DNA of 64,000 bases from Paramicrobacterium humi (GCF_900105715.1 NZ_FNRY01000001.1:1550001-1614000), one strand, 5' to 3'; counted from the first letter of the stretch, positions 51,883-60,661 are shown. The notes: generated by a model from the sequence alone, not told the origin. A program made the numbers and translations.

Positions 51883-52962
51883 CTACTCGGTGAGCAGCTG
51901 CGTCGTCAGGGTTCCGTCGGAGAAGAGATAGACGGCGCCCGACGCGGTGAACGGGACGCTGTCGCTGACGTTGCGGACCGAGCCGTCGGCGAGCGACTGG
52001 ATGTCGACGTCGATCGTCGCGACGCCGTCGACAGCGGGGATGAGCCACGAGTCGCTGCCGGGAGTCAGCGTGATGTCCGGGTACGAGCCGATGCTCCATG
52101 CCGGCTGCCCCGACACCCGGTCGGACACGTGGTAGCCGAACGGGCAGCCCGTCGGCTGCAGCACCACTTGCTTCGCGCACGCGTCGAGCTGCGCATCGAA
52201 CTGCTTCTGCACCGCATCGACGAGCGCGTCCGTCGGCTCGGCGTCGAGCGACGCCTCCTCGACGTTCGCGGGCGCGTCGGCGAACACGCGCTTGTCCTCG
52301 GAGACGACGAAGTCCGTGTCCGTCTTGAACGTATAGCTTCCCGGTGTGAACACGAGGATGTTCGCGATGTTCTCGAAATGCGCCTTCGCGCCCTTCTCCG
52401 AGACCTGGCGGGTGTCGAGCGCGAACCCGTTCATCTCGAAGACGGACGAGTGCTTGACGGTGAGGTTCACAGCCGCGAGGGGACTCGTCACGAACTCCCA
52501 GTGCCCGAACAGGCCGCCGACCTTCGTCAGCCGAAACGTCGTCTGTCCCGCGGTGCCGTCGAGCTCGTATGAATACGTGACCTCGTGCACGCCCTTCGCA
52601 TCGACGGTGTCCGAGACGAACTGGACCTCCGTGGGGTCGGGCATGACGTCACGGCGGAGCATCGCCGTCGACGCGTTCTCGGGCAGCCCCGCCGCTTGGA
52701 GCCCTGCCGCGTCGAGGGCCACGCCCGGAACCTCGAGCGCCGCCGCGGCGTCCCCCCGCTGCAGTGCGTCGAAGTACTCGTTCACGACACCGCGCGCCCC
52801 ATACACCGTGCGCTCGAGCGAGCCGACAGCGGACGCGGCCGCAGCGAGGAAGAGCACGCCGATGGCAGCCCACACGATGATCGCCCGCGTCTTCGCGGCG
52901 GAGCCCGAACGGGATTCGGCGTCGTGCGGCTCGCCGCTCTGCTGCGCGTCTACCTGAGTCAC
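51883..52962 (-). CDS. membrane-anchored extracytoplasmic protein, unknown function
   Basis: A 359-residue protein with a short cytoplasmic N-terminus, one transmembrane anchor (about 29-48) and a ~310-residue outside domain rich in beta strands with two Cys near the C-terminus (DACAKQ and TGCPFGYHV) that may form a disulfide. It has the 'VVNEYFDALQRGDAAAALE' opening common in secreted actinobacterial proteins of unknown function. TAGGAT (complement of 52969-52974) sits 6 nt before its GTG. It ends 3 nt from the CopD-CtaG gene. Confidence 0.7.
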   Translation of the reverse strand: MTQVDAQQSGEPHDAESRSGSAAKTRAIIVWAAIGVLFLAAAASAVGSLERTVYGARGVVNEYFDALQRGDAAAALEVPGVALDAAGLQAAGLPENASTAMLRRDVMPDPTEVQFVSDTVDAKGVHEVTYSYELDGTAGQTTFRLTKVGGLFGHWEFVTSPLAAVNLTVKHSSVFEMNGFALDTRQVSEKGAKAHFENIANILVFTPGSYTFKTDTDFVVSEDKRVFADAPANVEEASLDAEPTDALVDAVQKQFDAQLDACAKQVVLQPTGCPFGYHVSDRVSGQPAWSIGSYPDITLTPGSDSWLIPAVDGVATIDVDIQSLADGSVRNVSDSVPFTASGAVYLFSDGTLTTQLLTE

Positions 52963-52992
52963 ACGGCCATCCTAAGGTGAGCGGGGATGGCG

Positions 52993-53018
52993 GGCGACGG
53001 GGAGCGCTCCCCGTCGCC
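52993..53018. promoter_or_regulatory. perfect 26-bp palindrome between divergent genes
   Basis: Two 13-nt arms, GGCGACGGGGAGC and its exact complement, meet with no spacer. It lies between the divergent membrane-anchored gene and the helicase, just before the preferred helicase start. It is probably an operator or cruciform-forming site; the RNA could also fold there. Confidence 0.7.
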
Positions 53019-53022
53019 TATC

Positions 53023-54399
53023 ATGGTGGGGTCGCCCGCGGGCGGCACGATAGCGAAAGAGGATGCCGCCATCAGTAGTCCCACGTTCGTCCTCGCCGCT
53101 GAGCAGCAGGCCGTCTTCGATCTGATCGAGAAGACGCGCGAGCACGTCTTCGTGACCGGACGCGCGGGCACCGGAAAATCCACGCTTCTCAACGAGCTCG
53201 CGTGGCGCACCGAGAAGCAGCTCGTCATCGCCGCACCGACCGGCGTCGCCGCGCTCAACGTGGGCGGCCAGACCATCCACTCCCTCTTCCGACTGCCGAT
53301 CGGCGTCATCGCCGACAGCGACATCGAGCAGAACGACGCCGTGCGCAAGCTGCTGAACACCATCGAGACCCTTGTCATCGACGAGGTGTCGATGGTCAAC
53401 GCCGACCTCATGGACGCCATCGACCGCAGTCTCCGGCAGGCGCGGCAGCGCAAATCGGAGCCGTTCGGCGGCGTGCAGATCGTGTTGTTCGGCGACCCCT
53501 ACCAGCTCGCCCCCGTGCCGGGGGATCCGGAGGAACGCGCCTATTTCGCGGACACCTACCGTTCGATGTGGTTCTTCGACGCGAAGGTGTGGCTCGAGGC
53601 CTCGCTCACGATCGTCGAGCTCACCGAGATCCACCGCCAGCACGAGCTCGACTTCAAGCACATGCTCAACGCCGTGCGGCACGGGCAGGTGACGGCGGAG
53701 ATCGCGGGTCGGCTCAACAGCATGGGCGCCCGCAGGCCGCCCGACGACGGCGTCATCACGCTCGCGTCCCGCAACGCGAGCGTGAACCGCATCAACAACG
53801 CGGCGCTCGCGCGGCTGCCCGGCCGCGCCCTGAGCGCGAAGGCGGAGATCAACGGCGACTTCGGCGGCCGCGCCTACCCGGCGGAAGAGACCCTCGAGCT
53901 CAAGGTCGGCGCGCAAGTCATGTTCTTGCGCAACGACAGCGTGCACGACGGCGGGCTGCGCTGGGTGAACGGCACGATCGGCACGGTCACGCGCATCACC
54001 TCGAACGTCTTCGTCGAAGTCGACGGCGAAGAGCACGAGGTCGAGCCGGCGACGTGGGAGAAATACCGCTACAGCTACTCCGCCGCCACCAAGCGGCTCA
54101 AGCGCGAGGTCGTCGCCGACTTCGAGCAGTTCCCGCTCCGGCTCGCGTGGGCCGTGACGATCCACAAGTCGCAGGGCAAGACGTACGATCGCGCCGTCGT
54201 GGACCTCGGGCCGCGCGCCTTCAGCCCCGGCCAGACCTATGTCGCGCTCAGCCGGCTGACATCGCTCGACGGACTGTACCTCTCCCGGCCGCTGCGGCCG
54301 AGCGACATCATCGTCGACCGCGACGTCGAGCGGTTCATGGCGGGCGTCACGCGCGTGCGCGGGGCGGATGCCGCCACGGCCGTGAGCCGCGCCGACTGA
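53023..54399 (+). CDS. PIF1-like AAA/superfamily 1 helicase
   Basis: A ~458-residue SF1B helicase: Walker A TGRAGTGKSTLLN, motif Ia APTGVAALNVGGQTIHSLF, Walker B LVIDEVSMV, motif III FGDPYQLAPVPG, and the UvrD_C_2-like end AWAVTIHKSQGKTYDRAVVDLG...YVALSRLTSL. PIF1 relatives unwind difficult structures such as G-quadruplexes. The start at 53023 is preferred over 52987, since the earlier ATG would put the palindrome in the coding region and leave only 24 bp for divergent promoters. Confidence 0.88.
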   Translation: MVGSPAGGTIAKEDAAISSPTFVLAAEQQAVFDLIEKTREHVFVTGRAGTGKSTLLNELAWRTEKQLVIAAPTGVAALNVGGQTIHSLFRLPIGVIADSDIEQNDAVRKLLNTIETLVIDEVSMVNADLMDAIDRSLRQARQRKSEPFGGVQIVLFGDPYQLAPVPGDPEERAYFADTYRSMWFFDAKVWLEASLTIVELTEIHRQHELDFKHMLNAVRHGQVTAEIAGRLNSMGARRPPDDGVITLASRNASVNRINNAALARLPGRALSAKAEINGDFGGRAYPAEETLELKVGAQVMFLRNDSVHDGGLRWVNGTIGTVTRITSNVFVEVDGEEHEVEPATWEKYRYSYSAATKRLKREVVADFEQFPLRLAWAVTIHKSQGKTYDRAVVDLGPRAFSPGQTYVALSRLTSLDGLYLSRPLRPSDIIVDRDVERFMAGVTRVRGADAATAVSRAD

Positions 54400-54409
54400 G
54401 CCGCCGGGC

Positions 54410-54712
54410 TCACCGCGAGTGCGGGCGCCCGCCGAGACGCTCGCGGGCCCTCGCGTGCAGCGCGTCGAAGGTGTCGCGCACCTCGTCGCGTTCCGTGACC
54501 TCGTGGGGCCATGGGATGCGCGTGTGGACGACATCGCCGGCGGCATCCGTGTACTCCCAATCTCCGCCGTCGCCGTCGAGGCCGACCATCGACACGTCGG
54601 AAGCCGTCGCATCGGCGAAGGCGTGCACGATCGCGCGACTGGCCTCCGCGTGGTCGTCGTTCAGATGGGCGAGCACGGCGTGGACGACATCGGCCTCGAA
54701 GTGGAGCGTCAT
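54410..54712 (-). CDS. DUF2470 domain protein
   Basis: A 100-residue protein with HAVLAHLNDDHAEASRAIVHAFAD, the HxxDH-type signature of DUF2470, a domain also found at the end of heme-degrading HugZ-like proteins. As a single domain its role is unknown; heme or metal binding is only a suggestion. The start at 54712 begins the domain and the upstream extension to 54784 is not coding-like. Confidence 0.8.
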   Translation of the reverse strand: MTLHFEADVVHAVLAHLNDDHAEASRAIVHAFADATASDVSMVGLDGDGGDWEYTDAAGDVVHTRIPWPHEVTERDEVRDTFDALHARARERLGGRPHSR

Positions 54713-54810
54713 GCAGCTAGCTAAGCAGGCGGGCTCGAGCTGCGCCAGACGTGTTCGGGTTCGATTCAGGCAACGTCGATACAATCCTGCGAGACGTCAG
54801 GGGGACATCG

Positions 54811-56079
54811 ATGGTGGAGAAGCTCAGGCACGGCCGACGCGGTCTTTCGATTCTGGCGCTGGCAGGGGCAGGGCTTCTCGCGCTCACGGGCTGCACCGGC
54901 GATCCCGGGCCGACAGTGACGCTTCCCGCGCAGGCCGACGGAGAGCTTCCCGCGGAGACGGGCAAGCAGATCGATGACGCGGTCGCGAACGCCATGGCGA
55001 TGGCCGCCGCTCCCGGAGCGATCGTCGGCGTGTGGGCGCCGTGGGCGGGCAGCAGCCTCAAGGGCTACGGCGTCACCGAGATCGACGGGAAGACGGAGGT
55101 CGAGCCGGACATGGCGTTCCGCATCGGCCAGAACACGCAGCCGATGACGTGCAGTGTGCTCCTCGCGCTCGTCGACAAGGGGAAGGTGTCGCTGAACGAC
55201 AAGGTCGCGGACTACCTCCCCGGCACCGTTGGCCTCACGGGAATCACCTTCTCGAACCTGTGCACGGGAACCTCGGGGCTCGGCGGCTACCGCGGGAACC
55301 TCGACAACATCTTCATCCAGAACCCCGAGCGCATCTGGAGCCCGAACGAGCTCTACAACGACGGCATGGCCACGAAGGCCGCAGACCCCGGTGACACGTT
55401 CTCGCCAGCCGACACGGGCTACGTGCTGCTCGGCATGGCGCTCGAGGCCGCGACGGGCAAGCAGATGAACGAGCTGTACAACGAGTACGTGTTCACCCCC
55501 GTGGGGATGGACCGCAGCACCCTCCCCTCGCCGGCGAAGACCGAGCTGCCTGACTCGAGCCTGCACGCCTACGAGGCTCTCAAGGTCGACGGCAAGCTGC
55601 AGTGCGATGCGCCGTTCGACGAATCGAAGCTGTCGTCGTCGCTCGGCTACACCTCCGCCGGCGTCGTGTCGACAGCCGCCGACGTGCATGCGTTCTCGCA
55701 GGCGTTCGCGACGGGAGCGCTGTTCAAGAAGGGCACGGCCGACGTGCAGAAGCAGACCCGGCCGATCGGCGACAAGGCGGAATCGTGGCAGCAGTACGGC
55801 TTCGGCACCTACCACTACGGTCCGCTCTACGGCCAGGCGGGAGACGTGCCCGGCTTCATCACCGCGTCGCTCAGCGATCCGTCGTCGGGCCTCACGATCG
55901 TCGTCATGCTCAACAACTCAACGGCCGGCTCCGGCCTCGCGCTCGACCTCGCTATGCAGCTCGCCTCGTACGCGTCAAAGGTGCCGGCGGCGAAGGGGAA
56001 CACGGCGCCCGGTCTCGACCTGCCGTGGTCCGCCGGCCAGATGCAGGATGCCATCGGCAAGCTCGCCGTCTGCCAGTGA
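54811..56079 (+). CDS. class C beta-lactamase-like lipoprotein with lost catalytic motifs
   Basis: A 422-residue lipoprotein (lipobox LTGC, Cys28) with the serine beta-lactamase/DD-peptidase fold. The SxxK site reads QNTQ (Gln107, Gln110, in FRIGQNTQPMT). The YxN site reads PAD (FSPADTGYVLLG), and the HxG site reads QAG (GQAGDVPGF). The surrounding framework is intact and full length, so it is a non-enzymatic homologue, perhaps a peptidoglycan- or ligand-binding protein. A -10 TACAAT (54780-54785) and GGGGGA support the start. Confidence 0.85.
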   Translation: MVEKLRHGRRGLSILALAGAGLLALTGCTGDPGPTVTLPAQADGELPAETGKQIDDAVANAMAMAAAPGAIVGVWAPWAGSSLKGYGVTEIDGKTEVEPDMAFRIGQNTQPMTCSVLLALVDKGKVSLNDKVADYLPGTVGLTGITFSNLCTGTSGLGGYRGNLDNIFIQNPERIWSPNELYNDGMATKAADPGDTFSPADTGYVLLGMALEAATGKQMNELYNEYVFTPVGMDRSTLPSPAKTELPDSSLHAYEALKVDGKLQCDAPFDESKLSSSLGYTSAGVVSTAADVHAFSQAFATGALFKKGTADVQKQTRPIGDKAESWQQYGFGTYHYGPLYGQAGDVPGFITASLSDPSSGLTIVVMLNNSTAGSGLALDLAMQLASYASKVPAAKGNTAPGLDLPWSAGQMQDAIGKLAVCQ

Positions 56080-56094
56080 GCCGGGCGCCGCAGC

Positions 56095-57333
56095 TCAGCT
56101 GCGCTGCAATTGCGGGACGATGCCCGTGACGGCATCCGCGAATGCGCGGGGAGCATCGTGCGCGGCGAGTTCGGCAGCGACCTCGCGTGCTCGGCCGCTT
56201 CGGGCGACAGCATCGGCGACGGCCTCCCGGAGCCTCTCGACTGTGAGCCGCGCCGCGGGGACCGCGACGCCCGTGCCCGCCTCGACGACGCGGCGAGCGA
56301 TCTCCGGCTGATCCCGGCCGAACGGCACGGCGACGACCGGCACGCCCGCCCGAGTCGCCTTCCCCACGATCCCCATCCCGCTGTGCGTCACGACGGCGGC
56401 AGCCCTCTCAAGCACGGGCGCGTGCGGCACGAAGCGCTCGGCGCGCACGTTGCCCGCGCTCGGCAGCGCTGCGCCGTCAAAGGCGTCGGCGAGCGTCAGC
56501 AGCACGCGGTACGGCTGGTCGCGCAGAGCCTCGACGGCGACGCGGGCGAGCGACTCGTCGCCCTGGTAGTCGGTCGAGCACGTGACGAGGATCCACGGAT
56601 CACCCGGCTCCGACAGATAGTCCGGCGCGGCCGCGGGCGGATCCCATGCCTGGAAGCCGACGAGGCGAACGTTCGAGGGGAGGCGCCGGCGCGGATACTC
56701 GAGAGGCTCGCCCGTGAGGCCGAGAACCAGATCCGGCCGCGTGTACTGGTCGAGCGGCGACGCGAACTCCGGCAGCCCGGCTGAGCGTCGGAGCCCGTTG
56801 AGCCCCGGGAGCATCGCCTTGCCGAACGCGCGCTCGACGAGCGGCCACAGCGCGGCATCCCTGACTCGCCCCAGTGCGGAGCGCGCGGGTGCGAGGCCGA
56901 GGCTGTAGGGCGGGATGCCGGGCTCGGGAAGCGGCAGAAGGGACGGCATCGCGAGCGCCCAGGGGAGGCGGCTCGCCTCCGCGTGCACGAGCGCGCCGTA
57001 CGCGTTCGCGTCGACGATGAGCGCGTCGGGGCGGAACTCGCGAATGGCGTCGTCGAGATCCGCGCCGTCGAGCGCCCCGCGCCGCATGACGTCGGTGAGT
57101 CCCGACAGCAGCCGCTCCTTGCTCGAGCGCGCCCGGTAGTCGGTGACCTCCACGTCGAGGATGCGGGGGTCGACGGCGCTCGCCTCGAGACCCACGGCAG
57201 CCAGCGAGGGCAGCGCTTTCGACAGGGTGCGAACGTGCACGTGGTGGCCGCGGCGCTGCAACTCCAGCAGGCCGGGGACGAGGGGGTACAGGTGCCCGGA
57301 GGCGGGCGAGGTATACGCGAGAATGCGTGACAT
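56095..57333 (-). CDS. GT1-family glycosyltransferase (MGT-like)
   Basis: A 412-residue GT-B fold enzyme resembling macrolide/UDP-glucosyltransferases. N-terminal acceptor domain (ILAYTSPASGHLYPLVPGLLELQRRGH) and C-terminal donor domain with VTHSGMGIVGKATRAGVPVVAVPFGRDQPE. It probably glycosylates a hydrophobic small molecule, possibly for detoxification. It is divergent from the TetR gene across a region of repeated half-sites, so likely controlled by it. Confidence 0.9.
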   Translation of the reverse strand: MSRILAYTSPASGHLYPLVPGLLELQRRGHHVHVRTLSKALPSLAAVGLEASAVDPRILDVEVTDYRARSSKERLLSGLTDVMRRGALDGADLDDAIREFRPDALIVDANAYGALVHAEASRLPWALAMPSLLPLPEPGIPPYSLGLAPARSALGRVRDAALWPLVERAFGKAMLPGLNGLRRSAGLPEFASPLDQYTRPDLVLGLTGEPLEYPRRRLPSNVRLVGFQAWDPPAAAPDYLSEPGDPWILVTCSTDYQGDESLARVAVEALRDQPYRVLLTLADAFDGAALPSAGNVRAERFVPHAPVLERAAAVVTHSGMGIVGKATRAGVPVVAVPFGRDQPEIARRVVEAGTGVAVPAARLTVERLREAVADAVARSGRAREVAAELAAHDAPRAFADAVTGIVPQLQRS

Positions 57334-57360
57334 GAGAATTCCTCACTGGTCGTGTGTAAT

Positions 57361-57403
57361 TCACTAGTATGCGCTACTATTCATTTGTGTCAAGTACTAA
57401 TGA
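57361..57403. promoter_or_regulatory. TetR operator candidate with three half-sites
   Basis: TCACTAGTA (57361-57369), TACTATTCA (57375-57383) and TACTAATGA (57395-57403). The first two form an inverted repeat with a 5-nt spacer (7 of 9 bp symmetric). The third repeats the right half. The block overlaps a -10-like TACTAT and lies in the divergent region. Confidence 0.6.
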
Positions 57404-57434
57404 AAAGAAATCCTCGGAGCGGCGCCGTTACCAC

Positions 57435-58007
57435 ATGGGTTCCCGCAATGCCGCGGCGCAGCGCACGCGCACCGTCATCCTCGACGCGGCCGAGCGCCTC
57501 TTGGCCGAGCGCTGGTACGACGAAGTGACCCTCGCCGATATCGCGCGCGAAGCGGGAGTGTCGCAGCAGACGATCGTGAACCACTTCGGCTCGAAGGGGC
57601 AGCTGTACCTGGTCGGTCTCGAAGAGCGCACGGGGCCCCGCATCACGAAGCACCGCGCCGCCGTGCGCGTCGGCGATCTGGCGTCCGTCGTCGACGTCGC
57701 CGTGAGCGACTACGAGCAGTCGGGGCCGGGAACGCTGCGCATGCTCGCCCTCGCCGATCGGATCGACGCGCTCGCCGAGGCCGCGGAGTACGGCCGGCGC
57801 GCCCATCGCGCGTGGGTGGAGTCAGCGCTCGCCCCGCAGATCGCGGCGCTCGATCCGGCCCGGCGCGCGCGCGCGACGCGGCTTCTCGTCGCCGCGCTCG
57901 ACGTCTTCACGTGGGCTCAGCTGCGGCAGGCGCAGGGGCTCGACGCTGCCGCGACGCGGGCGGACCTCGAGGCTCTCGTCGAAGGGATCCTCGCTCACGC
58001 GGCGTGA
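57435..58007 (+). CDS. TetR-family transcriptional regulator
   Basis: A 190-residue regulator with HTH RTVILDAAERLLAERWYDEVTLADIAREAGVSQQTIVNHFGSKGQL and a variable helical ligand domain. It likely represses the divergent glycosyltransferase and itself. The ATG at 57435 (MGSRNAAAQRTR) is preferred because the alternative ATG at 57369 falls inside the operator region and adds a basic 22-residue leader; the choice is not certain. Confidence 0.85.
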   Translation: MGSRNAAAQRTRTVILDAAERLLAERWYDEVTLADIAREAGVSQQTIVNHFGSKGQLYLVGLEERTGPRITKHRAAVRVGDLASVVDVAVSDYEQSGPGTLRMLALADRIDALAEAAEYGRRAHRAWVESALAPQIAALDPARRARATRLLVAALDVFTWAQLRQAQGLDAAATRADLEALVEGILAHAA

Positions 58008-58057
58008 GGCCGCGCAGCGCGGCTGACACGGCGCGCGCGTGCTCCTAGGCTGGGGGC

Positions 58058-58585
58058 ATGGCGATCACACCCGACACCAAGGACTGGACGTGGGTCATCG
58101 AACGGCGCTGCCCCGAGTGCGGCTTCGACGCGAGCACGCTCGAGCTCGACGAGGTCGGTGACATGGCGCGCACGAACGCGGGCATCTGGGCCGAGGTGCT
58201 CGAGCGCCCCGACGTGGCCGTGCGCCCGGACGCCGCCACGTGGTCACCGCTCGAGTACGCGTGTCACGTGCGCGACGTGCACAACGTCTTCGCCGAGCGG
58301 CTCGTGCTCATGATGACGCACGACGACCCCGAGTTCGCGGACTGGGATCAGGATGCCGCGGCCGAGGCCGGCGCCTACGCCGAGCAGGATCCCCGCGACG
58401 TGTCGACGCAGCTCATGGAGGCCGCATTCGGCACGGCCGAGGCGTTCGACGCGGTGCCCGCCGAGTACGCCGCGCGCACGGGACTGCGCAGCAACGGCTC
58501 CCGGTTCACGATCGAGACGCTTGGGCGCTACTACGCGCACGACCTCGTGCACCACGCGTGGGACGTGACGCGCGACCGCGGCTGA
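58058..58585 (+). CDS. DinB-family (mycothiol/bacillithiol-transferase fold) protein
   Basis: A 175-residue four-helix-bundle protein. Metal-ligand His candidates are in EYACHVRDVHNVF and HDLVHHAWDV. An N-terminal RRCPECGFDA adds a CxxC. Relatives in actinobacteria use mycothiol in detoxification, but many have no assigned activity. TAGGCT at 58046-58051 lies 6 nt before the ATG. Confidence 0.85.
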   Translation: MAITPDTKDWTWVIERRCPECGFDASTLELDEVGDMARTNAGIWAEVLERPDVAVRPDAATWSPLEYACHVRDVHNVFAERLVLMMTHDDPEFADWDQDAAAEAGAYAEQDPRDVSTQLMEAAFGTAEAFDAVPAEYAARTGLRSNGSRFTIETLGRYYAHDLVHHAWDVTRDRG

Positions 58586-58638
58586 CCGCGCCGGCGGCAT
58601 CCGACAAAAACGCTCAGCCGAATGCCGGGAATCTGCCG

Positions 58639-58700
58639 TAGCATGAACTCAGCGATCGGCGATCTGCCTTTGGCTTTCATGCGGCCCCGGCCGCCGATCG
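58639..58700 (+). promoter_or_regulatory. desaturase promoter and structured 5' leader
   Basis: A -10-like TAGCAT (58639-58644) is followed by a long leader in which CGATCGGCG (58653-58661) and CGCCGATCG (58692-58700) form a perfect 9-bp stem. A folded leader before a membrane desaturase could respond to temperature; this is inference. Confidence 0.4.
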
Positions 58701-58727
58701 AGTTGGTGTTCTATCTCTTTTCCCTCA

Positions 58728-59822
58728 TTGCCCATCGGGCAGTTGGGTGCTGTCAGGGCGACGCGGCCCCGCATCCCCGGTGCAGCGAGCATCACTCGCT
58801 CGTACACTGACGTCTCCCGCGCGGTGAAAGACCTCGGTCTGCTGAACCGCACGCACCTGTTCTACGCCGTTCTCGGCGGAGCGCTGACGCTGAGCCTCGT
58901 CGGCGCGGCCGTCGGCTTCGTCCTGCTCGGCGACAGCTGGTTCCAGCTGCTCATCGCCGGGGCGCTCGGCGTCATCTTCACGCAGTTCGCCTTCTTCGCG
59001 CACGAGGCGTCGCACCGCCAGGTGCTCGCCTCGGGGCCCGCGAACGACCGCCTCGGCCGGTTCATCGCCACGTTCGTCGTCGGCATGAGCTACTCGTGGT
59101 GGATGAACAAGCACAACCGCCACCACGCGAACCCGAACAAGCTCGGCAAGGACCCCGACATCGAGGTCGACACGATCTCGTTCGTCGAGGAGGATGCCGC
59201 GAAGGCTCGCGGACTCATCGCGCTCATCACCCGCAAGCAGGGATACCTCTTCTTCCCGCTGCTGCTCGGCGAGGGCGTCAACCTGCACTACCGCTCCATT
59301 CGCACGCTCTTCGCCGCGGGAAAGGTGAAGGGCCGCGCGATCGAGTTGGCGCTCATCGCCGCGCACTTCGCCCTGTACCTCACCGTGCTGTTCGCCTTCC
59401 TGCCGCTCGGCATGGCGTTCGCGTTCCTCGGCGTGCAGCTCGCGGTGTTCGGCGTCTACATGGGGGCATCCTTCGCGCCCAACCACAAGGGCATGCCCCT
59501 CGTGCCGCGCGATGCGAAGCTCGACTTCTTCAGCAAGCAAGTGCGTACCTCCCGCAACATCAGCGGAGGCTGGTGGGCGAGCGCCCTCATGGGCGGGCTC
59601 AACTATCAGATCGAGCACCACTTGTTCCCGAGCATGCCGCGCCCGCACCTCGCGCGGGCGCGCGAGATCGTGCGCGAGCACTGCGCGACGCTCGGCGTGC
59701 CCTACACGGAGACCACTCTCGTGAACTCCTATGCGATCGTGATCGCATACCTCAATCGCGTCGGCCTCGCCGCGCGCGACCCCTTCGACTGTCCGCTCGT
59801 CACCCAGTTCCGGCGTGTCTGA
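58728..59822 (+). CDS. membrane fatty-acid desaturase
   Basis: A ~364-residue integral membrane di-iron desaturase. The three His boxes are HEASHR, HNRHH and QIEHHLFPSMPRP, the front-end/linoleoyl-CoA type. About four helices are present. It introduces double bonds in acyl chains and raises membrane fluidity. The start is uncertain: TTG 58728, TTG 58743 or GTG 58825 are all in frame and none has a good ribosome site. CspA follows 108 nt downstream, which suits cold adaptation. Confidence 0.88.
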   Translation: MPIGQLGAVRATRPRIPGAASITRSYTDVSRAVKDLGLLNRTHLFYAVLGGALTLSLVGAAVGFVLLGDSWFQLLIAGALGVIFTQFAFFAHEASHRQVLASGPANDRLGRFIATFVVGMSYSWWMNKHNRHHANPNKLGKDPDIEVDTISFVEEDAAKARGLIALITRKQGYLFFPLLLGEGVNLHYRSIRTLFAAGKVKGRAIELALIAAHFALYLTVLFAFLPLGMAFAFLGVQLAVFGVYMGASFAPNHKGMPLVPRDAKLDFFSKQVRTSRNISGGWWASALMGGLNYQIEHHLFPSMPRPHLARAREIVREHCATLGVPYTETTLVNSYAIVIAYLNRVGLAARDPFDCPLVTQFRRV

Positions 59823-59930
59823 GCGGCCCACAGACCCGGGTGCGACCGCACCCGACACGACGTTCGCCCTCAACCGAGCGTGAACGATGGAGCCGCACGA
59901 GCGGCTCCCGCAGAATAAGGAAAGAAATAC

Positions 59931-60134
59931 ATGGCAACTGGCACCGTCAAATGGTTCAACGCTGACAAGGGCTTCGGCTTCATCGCTCCCGACGACGGAA
60001 GCGCTGACGTCTTCGCGCACTTCTCCGCCATCTCGGGCAACGGCTACCGCTCGCTCGACGAGGGACAGAAGGTGGAGTTCGAGACCGCCCGCGGCCCGAA
60101 GGGTCTGCAGGCCGAGAACATCCGCGCTCTCTAG
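59931..60134 (+). CDS. cold-shock protein (CspA family)
   Basis: A 67-residue OB-fold RNA/DNA chaperone with RNP1 KGFGFIAP and RNP2-like [22 protein letters not shown] precedes the ATG. Several Csp paralogues are normal in actinobacteria; which one this is cannot be told. Confidence 0.95.
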   Translation: MATGTVKWFNADKGFGFIAPDDGSADVFAHFSAISGNGYRSLDEGQKVEFETARGPKGLQAENIRAL

Positions 60135-60149
60135 GCTCGCGCCACCTCG

Positions 60150-60188
60150 CGACGCCGCCCTGTCCCCACGTGGGGCCGGGCGGCGTCG
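60150..60188 (+). terminator. hairpin after cspA
   Basis: CGACGCCGCCC (60150-60160) pairs with GGGCGGCGTCG (60178-60188), with an inner CCCCACGTGGGG stem. No T-run, but the position directly after cspA suits a terminator. Confidence 0.65.
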
Positions 60189-60195
60189 TGCACTG

Positions 60196-60220
60196 CGGAT
60201 GCCGCCGGCCGCGGCATCCG
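60196..60220. terminator. inverted repeat between convergent cspA and cupin genes
   Basis: CGGATGCCGC-CGGCC-GCGGCATCCG is a perfect 10-bp hairpin made of two inverted copies of the window-wide 9-mer CGGATGCCG. It lies 5 nt after the cupin stop and could act in both directions. Confidence 0.55.
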
Positions 60221-60225
60221 CTCGC

Positions 60226-60558
60226 TCACTGGGTCTTGACGACAGTGAGCAGGAAGACGCAGTCCTCGACGGCGGTGACCTTGTGCGTCGCATCGGGGAC
60301 GATGATGAGATCGCCGACCCAGCCCGACCACGACGCGTCCGCCGTCGCGAGCTCGAGCCGACCGTGCAGCACTTGCACGGTTGCCTCGCCGGGATTCTCG
60401 TGCTCGGCCATGACGACGCCCGCACGCAGGGCGACGAGAGTCTGCCGCAACTGGTGCTCCTGGCCGCCGTAGAGCGTCTTCGCGCTGCGTCCGCTCGACC
60501 CCGAGAGCGCGTGCTCGAGCTCGTGCCGCGCCAGAGCCGTCAACGATGTCTTCTGCAC
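60226..60558 (-). CDS. cupin-domain protein
   Basis: A 110-residue single beta-barrel cupin: LVALRAGVVMAEHENPGEATVQVLHGRLEL and a second motif GDLIIVPDATHKVTAVEDCVFLL. The first motif keeps His and Glu, so metal binding is possible. Function is unknown; such proteins are often small-molecule sensors or isomerases. GTG start with GAGGAGGACG upstream. Confidence 0.87.
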   Translation of the reverse strand: MQKTSLTALARHELEHALSGSSGRSAKTLYGGQEHQLRQTLVALRAGVVMAEHENPGEATVQVLHGRLELATADASWSGWVGDLIIVPDATHKVTAVEDCVFLLTVVKTQ

Positions 60559-60661
60559 GAGCGTCCTCCTCGCCGTTGAATGCTCCTGCCAGTCTGCCCG
60601 GCCCGCGCGGCGATGTCACGCGTGCGGCGTGAATCACGCTCGACGTGGGTACTGTTCCGGT

